From Trogon surrucura (taxonomy: Eukaryota > Chordata > Aves > Trogoniformes > Trogonidae), in NCBI GenBank assembly GCA_020746105.1, contig CM036620.1, forward strand, positions 29,979,916-30,043,915: a DNA stretch of 64,000 nt. Reading direction: 5' to 3'. The notes under the pieces were generated by a model. It saw nothing but the letters and a program-made list of their open reading frames with translations. It made no database searches and was not told the origin of the DNA. Below, piece after piece: positions 1-12,100 of this stretch. The stretch's first letter is position 1, and the number at the start of each line of letters is the position of its first letter. The position numbers were made by a program, and so were the translations under genes.

Positions 1-3000
1 AAAGATTTATTTTTTTTTCTTCATGACTTCAACAGTATGCATTTCAGTCAGGACCTCTAGTCTTGAAAAATACTTATTTGTTGCGAGTTTACAACAGTAT
101 CCATGAGACTTGTGAAGCTACATCTTTAGCCTGGCTTATTTCCAGGTTCTCTAATATTTTGTAGCTTCACACAATGCTCAAATTTAAAATCAAGAAAATA
201 ACAAAAATCCATTTCCTGCCCATTTGTCACCAAATGAGGTCTTCGTGAGGCACGCCCACAGTCAAACCGGTGACTGAGTTCACCAAGACAACTGAACATC
301 CCCATATCCTTCAGCCTCTCTTAATTGCCACCAGTAAAGGTCAACCATGCTGTTAGAAGTGACATTTGTACAAAATCCACCTCAGGTCATTCTCCTCCAC
401 AAGACCTACCTTTTTTTTTTTTGCATGGCCCTTGCTCCCATGCTCCCAGGGGCATGTGTCATTTGAAGTAAAATACATGACTCATCCTAGGTATGTATTT
501 TGTTAATTATTCAACTGTGCTGACCTAATTTATCATTGATACACGTGACTATTAATTACATCTATTTTTTTTTTCAGTCTCCAAGTAAGAACCCCACAGA
601 CAAGGAATAGATGCCTAATTAAAAGAGGTAAGAGCACGTGTATGAACACACACAGAGACATTATTTGTCATGGAAACTATCACTCATGGAAGTAATTTCC
701 ATCGGAGTGGATTTGCGTAACAATAGAATGGAAGCACATCTCAGAGGTCTGATTTCACAAGATAAATCATAGTTAGCATACATTCTGGTTTATATTAGAA
801 CTTTTTGTCAGGTGTCAACCTGTTCTTGTTACTGTAGGGCAGATTTGCAAGCAGTTAAGACACTGACTTGGGGATGCAGTTGAAGAGTTCTCATTAGTTA
901 TTGCAACTAATTGAGCTTATACAACTAAAAGCTGCATTAGAGTGTAGTTCTACATACTGACTGAGCATGCGGTATCAGACGTATTGATTATCAAAATAAA
1001 GTTGAAAGGTATGGATGCAAGGATGTGTCCAGTAATGCTGATTAACCAAAAGACCAAGGGGCATTTAAGTGCTGGAAAACTTAGAGGTGATGTCTTCACA
1101 AACAGCAGAAGTTTCTGATGTTTATGTTAGTGATTTTGAGTTTATTAGGTGTAGGCATCTAATGAGATCTTTATTAGCTGGGCGGTAAAAGTGCTATTTG
1201 CTCCCATGCATATCTCAGCAGTTTTAAAACTGTACATCTACATTTCAAGGACACTTGATCATTGGGCTTGCTGTTAGGAGATAAAAGTAAATAAATCTGG
1301 TTTATAGCATTCATTGGGTGGGCTGAGGGTTGGGTTTTGGGTTTTTTTAAATTAGTTCAGTTTTCAATATCTGTACTGAGAACAAATTTACCAGGAACAG
1401 AACTCAGATCACCATTTGAGGTTGTAGACTTTATGCATTACTTTGCATTCATTCTAAGAATGGAGTATGGTAAAATAAATAATCACCTGGAAAATTTCTT
1501 CTTTTGCTAATTAGTCTGAAAGTGAAGGAATCATGAAACCTTTCTTACACATGGAAGGCATAAACAAGGATTCTCTTAATATATGTACAAATCATTGCCT
1601 TGAGATCTTTAAAAAAAATCCGATCCCTTGATTTTCTTGGGCACTGAAGAACTTTTCAGTTTGTTGATCTCTGCAAGAAGAGTCTGTGCTGAACAGCTCC
1701 CAAAAGTCAGAGTTAGATTTTCTTCTTCAGTTTCCTTCAAATGAGTTTAGGACCTGCAAGTTTTGAAATTTAAGGTTACCATTTTAGATATGAGTAGTAT
1801 TTGCAATTTTGCATTTAATTAGTTATAAAAGGGATTAAGTAATATTTGTTCACCATAACAAAATTATGCCATTTATTCCTGAAGACAAATATGATTTTAA
1901 AGGCTTTGTTAGCCAAGTTACTTCAATACAATTTGCCCCTCCAACCTTTCAAGTGGCCGGGGAGGGGCAGGGAATGACATGTTATACTGTTGTAGCGTTA
2001 TTTTTGTGGCATTGAAAATGAATCATCTTCAGAGAGGTCCTTTCTGCCACCTTTCTCTCATGTAAAGGAGAGGGCAGTTGCTCCTTGTGAGAACTGTGTT
2101 TCCATGTCTTATTTCTGGAGCCAGGTGTCCTCCTGGTCACTGCAGTGCAGTGACCACACCATAAACCAAACAACAGCTACCTCCTCTACTGCTGCTGATC
2201 CTCTAAATCGCTTGTTCAGCAGCCCATCACCCCCACAAAGTTCTCATAAGACCCAAAAAATTAGTCTTATGACTTGACCTGAAAATGAAAAAATATCACT
2301 CCTTCTTCAAGAGGTAACTCAACTCCTGCATGGGCTTTCCTGACAGAGCTGTTTCCTTGAGTGGAGCTGAAGTCACCTACACCAAAAGGGTTAAAATAAA
2401 AAAGCTTTGAATATTAAAAGCTCTGGAGCTGGAGTAAACCATTACGAAAAACTTGGTGGCAGCAGAGGTGCTGAAGTGAGATGAATCATTTAAAGGGGGA
2501 GGGGGAATTACCCCTGGGATCAGAAGAGGTGATCTCTGTCACTTTTAGAAAAATGTTGTGTGGGAGAGAGGGGAGGTGAGTTAGATGTGGGAGAACTTGC
2601 AAAATATAATTCATGCAACACGTTCAATCAACTCCCTTTGTGAATTACCCAGACCAGAACCTGAGGTTCTCTTCTTCTGCAAAGTATGGCCTTGCCATGG
2701 CTTTCTTGCTGTTCTCTGTCTTCACATTGGTTCAGAGGCCCTTACACTGCCACAGCACTAAATACACAAGTATTTGAACACTAAAGCATTTATATAGAGG
2801 CACACGTGCTGCAGCTCTAATATAGTAGAATGGCCTGGCAAGATTAACAAAAACTTGGTGGGTTGGAGGTTGGTATTTTTTCTGCTCTCTTTTATACCAC
2901 TTTCAAGGAGATCATATGAACAGAAAACAGAATTTGAAAAGGGATGTTCATTTACTCAGATGTACTGGAAAACATGCATTTAAGGTGAAATTCTAAAATC

Positions 3001-3225
3001 CTCTGAGTAACTACATGTCTGAAATCTATGCTTTCAGTACAAATCCAACAAAAGTAATGTGTTCTTTTTTCATCAGGACTCCAATAATACTGGCGTTCTT
3101 TTAAAAAGTGATGAAATACATTCACCGGTGCACACAACAATACTGTGCATACCGCTTAGGAGGACCGGACCTTTCTTGTATTAAAGAAATACAAGACAGA
3201 CAACTGTTTGTTTTTTTTTTTTTAG
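1..3225. other. Intergenic, no recognised gene
   Basis: AT-rich DNA with stop codons scattered in all frames and no protein similarity that I recognise. It holds a T-run at 411-422, another at 3211-3223, and one short splice-bounded segment listed separately (578-627). Open frames here are short and lack recognisable domains. Confidence 0.6.
578..627 (+). other. Exon-like segment bounded by consensus splice signals (speculative)
   Basis: A strong polypyrimidine tract followed by CAG ends at 577, and a good donor (GAG|GTAAGA) starts at 628, leaving a 50-base segment. Reading from its second base is open across the whole segment; the other two frames have stops (one ends in TAG near 608-610). 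It could be an internal exon of a transcript on the + strand, for example a lncRNA or a 3' exon of the upstream neighbour, or chance. I could not match its translation to BANK1 or any other protein. Confidence 0.12.
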
Positions 3226-3745
3226 GACTGGTTGCAGGGAGTTTGAGTGTTTGATTATTACGAAGAAACTGCAGATAAACCATTCAAAAACATTTCTATG
3301 GCTAATATTCTTGACACTCCAGACAGTCGAGCCTCCAACTTCAGTGCGGAGTTCTTCGCCATGTTCCCCGGGCCTCACTGTACATCATCGCGCTTCCCTT
3401 GTGCAAGGGGGAGGACAATAACGGAGTCGAGATCCAGCTGGTGATCTGAAGGAGCAGACAACATTTTGATTCTCTCCTACTCATTTCAACAAATAACAGC
3501 ATTTGATCTTATGCTGAACAAACATGACCAGTCTATTGAACAACGGACGGTTTTTTTATTTCTCACAGTGCGATTCTTCAGCCGTTCCCACTGCTTGGCG
3601 TCCCACGCGTCTCCAAGCTGCGCCCTGCCGGCCTCGGGTCCCGCGGACCACGCGCTGCCAGGACGTGGCTGCACGATCCTTGCTGCTCCTGTGCTCTCCT
3701 GGAATCTCTCAGCTGGAGCCAGTGCTGAGCGAGGTCCAGTATCAC
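3226..3745. other. CpG-rich patch with overlapping open frames, unidentified
   Basis: This stretch is visibly richer in CpG than its AT-rich surroundings, especially 3300-3440 and 3570-3730, with clusters such as GGTCCCGCGGACC and CACGCGTC. It is preceded by a T13-AG that resembles a splice acceptor on + and equally a poly(A) run on -. Two + frames and one - frame stay open for about 190 bases between 3226 and 3420. I recognise no protein in any of them. Candidates are a lncRNA first exon or promoter, a decayed retrocopy on the minus strand with its poly(A) at 3211-3223, or a chance island. None is established. Confidence 0.25.
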
Positions 3746-6165
3746 TAAAGCAAATTAAAAAGGCTTCTTGTAAAGTCAGCGCGGAATTTCACATTTTTTC
3801 TTTGCCAATTGTTTTTTCAAGATGACAGCTGAGGATTAATATAAAGATATATTGCGTGCTTTGGTTAATTAATTTTAAACTCATTTTAGTTTTTCCGTAA
3901 TGCTTGAGAGTTGATTAAAAGTAGACTTGATGCACAAAAGAGAAAGATCGTGGAAAGTTTTGAAGATGATGAAGTTATAATACATAAAATTTAGGTTTTG
4001 GTTTTAAGATATTTTTGTATAAACTTTGTACATGAATTTGTCTCTCCTAGGAATCATAATTTTACTCAATCACTAATTTAAATAATTGTACTCAAACTAA
4101 AGCTAATTTCTAATGTCAAACTATGTAAATCAGCACTAATTATCTACTAAATGCATTAAAGTGATTACAAGAATTAGGTTTACAAGAAAATGGTGTTTTG
4201 TTTAATAAGCTGCCTAAGGTAAGTGGTAACAAAACCAAAACAACCTCTCTTGTATTTACACAGCAAAAGTAAAAGAAAAAATACGGGTACTGGGTATAAT
4301 GGTCTGCAGTCCCACAGTGATATACTCCAGAATTTAAGTGAGCATGTGTTGATACAAGCAGACTTGCCCTATTTCGTAGACAAAAAAGGAAAATGAGATC
4401 TCTTATGCAACCTGCAGAGGATATAAGAGAATATTTTAACTTTAAGGTAAGTAGGAGCTTCAATAAACTTTCCTCACCCTGGTTATTTGAGCTTTGCACA
4501 AGCCTTCTTAAAAAGCAAATACACATACTGTTAGCCAAAACTGCCTCCACAGAGATCCTAATCTTTACTAACCTCTTATTTGCATGTTATTCACAGAAAA
4601 CCTTTAAGAACCTGAATTGTTCATACAAAGCCTCCCCTCAAGCTCTTAGCAGTATTGAATCTCTGCTTTGCACGTATGAAAAAAATGTTTTCACTTAAAC
4701 TTTAGTTAGGAAGAACTGAAAGCTACTTATGATCAGAAACTCTTAAATATAAGTAAATGTTGCTCCTTAACTGCATGTTAATGTGACACCCAGATTTGGA
4801 AGAAAGGAATGGATTTGATGTTCAGACTTGTGAGCCTTGAGGGTCAATACCAGTTTTCCAATTTCAATGAATTATTGTGCCAAGAACCATTACAAATAAA
4901 AATAAGCCAAAAGACAATGTAGGAATTTTAAAATTATGAAAGTCTTGCAGGTTTGTATCCCACATATAGCTTTACACTTGTTAAAATTCTGTTTTAAATG
5001 TCTTGCTTAATCATTTTCAGGAAATTATCTGTTCTCCTGGGGAAAGCCCCATTTCTGCTAGAAACACGCCCACAAACATTGCGGATGTATTGCTATGAAG
5101 TCATAAATATTCAGTGACTGTTGTATTAGTGTGACAACGTAGCTTTGTGTTCCATACAAAAGCTTCTCTTGAACGGTGTGAACTGCAGCAAAAGTCTTGA
5201 AATGTCTCCTGTCTCCTTAGATCTGGAAATAGTGTCTATAACTTGAGGGATATGACACTGTTGGGCTTTATGGGAGAGGTGCTGATGGTTGAAGACTTAC
5301 CTGGTCACTCCTGGAATAGGACTGGGGAAATCTAAATGGGTATAAGCCATTATTTTCCCTTAAGAGGTTCTCCTCCCTCCTCCCAAAAATTTATATTCTT
5401 GTAAACCTGCTTAGTCAATGTATTCCGTGGGAAGCATTCCTGAGGCATTGACTTACAAACTGAAAAGAGGATACAGAGCATGAGGAGTTTCTTCATGTCA
5501 ATACCTGGTGTTTTTTCTGAAGTTTCTTGCTTGTTTCTGTAGCAGAGTAGATGAAGGTGTCTTTCTTGCAAGGGGAAGGGGAAAGAGACAGGCGGAGCGG
5601 GGGGGAGGAGGTAAGTCCCCACACACCTTTAGGCAGAGTCTAAGGGTCCAGGTGCTCTCTCTGCTGCCGAGGGAGAGGCAGAGGCCCAGTGGTTTCTTTG
5701 CTCCAGTGAGACAGAACCTGGGAAAGGTAGACATTTGAGGTCAATGATAAGAAACTAGCAATAAAAAATTCACAAAAATAAAGCACAGAGTTACATAAAG
5801 GAAATGCTGTGGGTTTCCTAGGGAAGAGGAAGAATGTAATGCCAAACACACGAAACCAGAAGCCAGAGCATAGCTCCCTTCAGGAAATAAATTAAAAAAT
5901 AAAAAATAAAAAAAAAAGTTGTGTTCTGTCTGTGTGTGTACAAGTACTTGCATCTATAATGCATGGCATGGTACTCCACAACTTCCAGCCCAGAGTAGTT
6001 TAGACTTACCCGTAACAAAACAACTCTTGTTCTCTGCGCTTGCTGCTGGATTCAAGCACAGCTCTAAGCGTACTGAGCACAGTAGCACCAGTGTTAGAGG
6101 TTTCAGCAGCATCCAGGCACAGCTCCAGTTCCAGCTGGGAACACAACCAAGGAATTCCCATTTCC

Positions 6166-6197
<32 letters not shown>

Positions 6198-9100
6198 AAG
6201 AGGAAGAAACTATTGCCTTGTTGGAGGGTAACAACAGCAAAGAGGGGTTTAGAATTTTTAAGGCCAAATTCAAGCCCCAGCAACATTAGTGAGATTTAAA
6301 AGGCAAAAAGCGATAGTAATCCTTGAACAGGAAGGGTAGGCGAGTGTAGGCAGAGGCAGTGCCCAGATTTTTTTAATCTGTGGAGCATTTGCTTAGTAGG
6401 GAATTCCCATAAGCAATCTTAAGACAGTGACAAATTTCAGGGTAGCCCTCCCAGCTAACACATTCTCTTCTTTTTTTTCCTTTTTTATCGTCCCACAATT
6501 TTCTAAGTGTCATTCTTTCAGGCACCAAGTGCACCTAGCATTTGACGGACATGGTGTCTCACTGTTGCACAACAGAAGTGTAATAACAGTAAATATTTAA
6601 ACTACCTAAGGCTGCACCGAAACCACTTTAATCTTGCACCGTGATGTAGAAAAAACAATAGCATTTTTTTTAGTTCCTGCAGCTGGGCCAGCTACTTCTA
6701 CCACTGTTACAGAAATACAGCTTTCCTATCGAGTGCAGAGTACTCTCAGAAGGATGTAAGAAATCAATGGGGAAAATGTGCAGTGCCACTTTAATGAAAA
6801 AATACTTTTGCTACACTACAGACTTGCTTGCTTTTATCACTCTAATCTTCAGCTGAGGGTGGATTTGACACAAATAGTTTAATACCTTGCCTGGGTAGAA
6901 CCAAAACACTGCACCAAAAGCCCTTCAGGATCTCACTTACCCCTCTATCTCAGATCAGTTGGTGGTGATGTACAAAATCTTTCTGACAAATTGCATGTAA
7001 TCCATGGCAACGTAATTTCTATGGTATGAAATTCCACAATGGCTAAGCTTTTGTTCATTTGGTTTTTTGTTCACGCACACACACAGAGAATTCCCTCCCA
7101 TCCGCCTATACTCGGGCAGCCAGCCAAGGCCCTAGAGGAGAAATGAAGGGGTAGGTGCTTGGGGGTTTTTTTGCTCCTGCAAAGGGGATTTCTGAATCTC
7201 AGCACAGTTAACTTTGTGCAAGCTACAAGTAAAATTATTATGCAAAAATGAAAGTATCAGTTCCACACCCCTCTCGTATCAGAATTCACACTCTGGTTCC
7301 TGCTGCAGGATTTCCATATATTACCCCAAGGTGTGCCACTAAAGTTCAGTCACGTCTATAAGCACATGTCCTGACACAAAGAAGTCCTGGAGTTTTGCTA
7401 ACAAAATGTGCATTATGAACAGGAAATATCAGCAAGTGTCTGTTTAGCAGGGCATGAATGATTAAGTAAATCACAAGGGCCTGAAAGCTTAGTTGACACA
7501 AGATCTCTGTTGTAGGTGCTCTAAGACATTATCTTCACTGTAAGCTCTAACTGACCCATCAGCAAAATAACATCACTTTACCCTTCCAGCTGCCAGTGTG
7601 TATTCTATTCAACCGGTAATCCATTCAAAAAATATTTTTAACATGGTGACATCCAAAAGAAAGAAAATAAAGATACAAAGAGATTCACAGTGTTTGTAGT
7701 TACCAGCAAGCCAAAACTCATGTCAGGATCCTGCAGATGACCTGGCTGATCTGCCAGGAAGAGCCTCTTCCAGGACAGGTTTCACTGGGTCATCAGCCCT
7801 CAGAAACTGTCGGCTTTCTGCTGAGGTGACTCACCTGTCAGAGGCAGCCTGTCATCCACGAGGGTGTGGTACGGCCTTGTTGGGTGTTCATCCGGTGAAA
7901 AAATACTTGTAGCATTTCAACAACAGTGTAATACAGAGCAGAACGAGAATAAAACTGAAGTCCTGCTTTCATGTTATTGAAGAAGTTATAATCCTTAGAG
8001 GAACATAAATGATGCTGATGATACGTTTCAGTCTTGGTAGGAAACTTCTACTGTGATAAGAGCAGGAGCAAAATGACACAAGTTGTCCTGACAGTCCTCA
8101 CAGGGGTGTTAATAATGAAGGGGAGGCAGGACTGTGTAGACTGACTGCTCATTCCTTTCATATACTGTAACCAACATTTGTCCTGACAAGCTTCAGCGCT
8201 ACTGAAACTCAGTTCTGAAACAAATCATTCCAGAAACAGGCCTCAAGAGAAGCCATCAACAAGTGAGGTGGAGAGACATACGCAGTCTCATCCCACAGCC
8301 CCATCTGGACACACTGGGCTGCAGTAACTGAAATTAAGAACTACATCAAGAGAGCAGGGGCGAGTTTAATGGATCCAAAACATGGTCTCAGGGAGGGGAC
8401 AGTCAGCTTATGCCAGACTCCTAGTACAAGAAATCATGCTTGCTCTCATGGGATGACCAAGCCATATTACTTGTCTGAATTAAAAAAAGAAAAAAAAAAC
8501 TCACAACCATGTACAGAAAACTTTTACCAGCAGAAAATGTTGCCATCTATACTGAGAATGCACCTGGCCTAGTGAAAGGAAAAAAACAGAACCAACAAAC
8601 CAAAGATGTAACAAAAGCAGTATTTTTAATAGGCCAGTATTTAGGTTCATCCATTGTAGTGCTAACCTATGATTTCATTCCTGGCAGAAGACAGGTCAGA
8701 ACATTTCACCCCAGCACAGATACAGGGACGCTTCAGAGCGTCCTTCGTACTCCTGCACCACAGAACTGTCGTGAACAGAATTACAATACAGATGGCAGGG
8801 CAGTGAAGTACATTAAAAAAACCCTAAGAAAATTTAAAAAATAAAATAAATAAAATCAAGAGCCATGTAAGTATCAGTGGTTAAGGCATGAATGCAAGCT
8901 GCAGCTTAGTCTAGCAATTCCTCACCTGCTGTCAACCAGAGAGGCAAACACCAGCAGGTGCCCAGCTGCAAACCAGAGCCCACATCAGCTGTCATTCGTC
9001 CAAGTCATAGTTTGGGGCTCACAGCACAGAAGGGCAATTCAGAGAGACACACTGCGCTGGTGAAGAAATGGGACAGGATGAGGCAAGGCGTGAATTGCAC

Positions 9101-12100
9101 CATTAGTGCAAGAGGATAGCCTTTGTTTAAGTACATCCTCAAAATCAGCCAACAACTTAAATAAGTCTTCTCTTTTAGGGTAGATTCAGTCGGCCTATAA
9201 CCTCAGGATGCAATAAATGAAGTTCCTGGTGCTGTCTCTACTGATCAATTAAATCCCTTTGGAGCCAAGCAGGCTTCTTCACTAACATAAACACCATTAA
9301 AAACATACTTTTTTTCCCAGCCCTAACACACTAAAAACTTTTGGGGTAGTATTAATACACAAATGGCACACAGGGAAATCCACAGGCCGCAGTGCATAGT
9401 TTGTCTTGCACAACTTCCACAGCCTTCCAGCAGTGGTGTGAGTGCTCTGATAAGCAAGACTGACCGAAAAGTGATGAGAACAAAATCAGCGAGTAACTTC
9501 TGCCTCAGCAATGCAGAGGATCCTTCTTCTCCTTGATCCATCTAATGAGCTTTAAGTTGCCTTTACACCATATCTAACTTGCTCTAGTTTAGCAAGAGGA
9601 GGCTAAAATCACTCTAACAAAATCTACCTCCTGTAGGAAAAACGTAACAGCAGAATGAAGGGAAAGGAAGAGGCAGCAACATTGGTCCGGTCTGATAATT
9701 TCATTGCCATTTCAGCACGGTCACATCATTTCTCATTTTCTCTTGTGCACTTAGAATAGAAGTTTACAAGATATGAACAAGCTGTAAAAGGAGTCTCAGA
9801 GGAAAGATACGTTATAAAACTTCTCAGGCAGGATCATTTCTTTTCTGGATACTTTTTGTTAGCATTTCATGCTAAGTAAGCTTGAACGCTGAATTTGCCT
9901 GCCATCACACAGTATGCGTTACCTCAATTTTTATGTTTTGCTTTGTTTGCACAAGTGTCATTAACAACATCTTGTATTCTATTTCTGACTGTTGATCTGA
10001 ATACAGTTCCTATTTCTTCTGCCAGTTTTACATACTGGGTGTCAGATTTGTGTCTAATCGTATGCCTTGCAAACACACGCAAGATAAACAAAACTGCACA
10101 TTGGAGGCATTTCAAAGTAAAAACACATACTGTTTGCAAAATTAAGCTGAGATCAGGATTCTAAAAAAACGCGCTCTCTGGAGCATGGGTCGGCTTCCCG
10201 AAGTAGTCTTGGAGAAAGCTACACGTCTGCTCCTGCCACCCCTACCCACCAAGCATCAGCTATTTTGAAACAGTAAGTAACACTTCCTACAGTCCCGTGC
10301 TGTAAAACGCCGACTGTTTTGCCTTGTAGGGACAGCAGGTGTAGCATGATTTTATAAAACAAGGTAAGCAAATAATTTTGTGGATCCAAAGCAGGCTCCC
10401 TCCTTCCAAAGGAGATGAGATGACTAGAGGAAGGCTGAAATCCAGTGACAAATTTCTGGTGTTTAAACAGCAAGATAAACGTAGCTTCCCATTTGCAGCG
10501 CAGATGAGCTAATACTTCAGAGGTGAGATCTGACTGTTCCAAACGTCACATCCACAACCACAATCCCTTCAGCCAGTTATCCAGGCCTGATGGTCATTAT
10601 CACCCCGAGACTCTGAATTTCACAAGATTACCTTCTCTGACTCACCTTTGAATGGAAAATGTCTGGCTTGCACCAACTAACCCAGATTAACAATGAAGAT
10701 GGTAAAAGCTCATAATTTAAAGTGTTTATGGCACTACTGAAGCAAAAGCAGAAACTTGATTTGCGTAGTCCATCCGGTCACTGTCCAATTGGAGCCAAAG
10801 CAAAGTTCATCCAAATTTGGTATGGTTATAGCAAGCTCCACTTCTTGAAGCTAATTTAGGCATCCCCTTTATCTTTCAGCACAATATTAGAACAAAATGC
10901 AATGATGTTCCGGATGAGGCACATGAACTGAATTAGATGTGTAGGAACGTGTGCGGGTTCTGTGGCACCAACAACATAAAAGAAACTGCTCTGCCCTTGG
11001 GAGGAGACTATTTTAGTTCACTGACCACGTTAATAACTCTAAGGTTACAAAGCAAACGACAATCAAGAGTATAAGATGCAAATTTTTTTTGTTGTCGTTG
11101 TTTTACAGGCAGTTAACGGAAGGCATTTGAGATACTGTACTGTTTTCCATGATTCCAAATTAGCATAAATGAAAACAGAGGCTAATGAGATTAGACAGGA
11201 CTAGAAAAAACTATGCACTACAGGTAAGCATTTAAGTCCCCTAGCTCAAAGGAAGCCACACAATAATGTTTGCTTCTCTCTTGCTTTGCCTTGATCAAAT
11301 TCTTACTGCATCTGTATGAACAGCAGCCTCTCCTCCCTCAGTTCCCTCCCATCTCAGCTTGGTACGTGCCTTGAGGAAGAAAAACCAATATCCCACCCAC
11401 ATACTTCTTACTTCTCCCTTCTACTTGGCTGCCTACCGAGAAGGCCACGAAGGACATGCTTTATCCCACGGCATGCCAGCTAACCCTTCTGCAGTCATGC
11501 AGAGACCGAGTTCTTTTTTATTCTCCTGCAAATTTCTGCAACCCAGCTACAGCCAAACCACAACATACCCCAGAGAGAAACCAGTTCAATGGTGGGAATT
11601 TTTTTTTTGTTCTCCCATGAACAGGTCACAGGTATCATCAAATTGAACACACTAATGAAACATCCGCACGCCTGTTTTGCTTCACTGACCTAATCTGTTT
11701 GCTAAACACTTTGGGGTTTAGGATATCAGAAAATCCCATAGCTGGTTGCTTGCTCAGCCTCACACAGCCAAGCTCTCCTTATCTAGCAGCTTTCCATGGA
11801 GCTTTAAGTTAAGCAAGCTTCCCTGCACTCACCACAGGAGCTGAAGCTTATTTATTCAAGAAATTCAACCAGGCTTTTAAGAACACAGGCAGCCAGGGCA
11901 TTTTCCCCACTCCTAGAGAGAGCAGAAACAAAACTACGCCCAAGACAAAACCACATTGAATTCAAACGGCTGGGGGAGTAAAGACCCCTCCATCGTCTTC
12001 TCACTTGTATACATCATTGTAAAGAACATATTAAAGTGGTGGGTGAACCAATTTCAAGCCTTCTCTTTTCCACCCACAGCTTTTGTAGCTTTTACCTCTG

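Noticed and set aside
4140..4550. 136-codon open frame on -
   Set aside because: Low-complexity hydrophobic translation without a recognised family; consistent with chance in AT-rich sequence.
8509..8844. 111-codon open frame on +
   Set aside because: No recognisable domain, composition typical of AT-rich noncoding DNA, no splice or poly(A) context supporting a gene.
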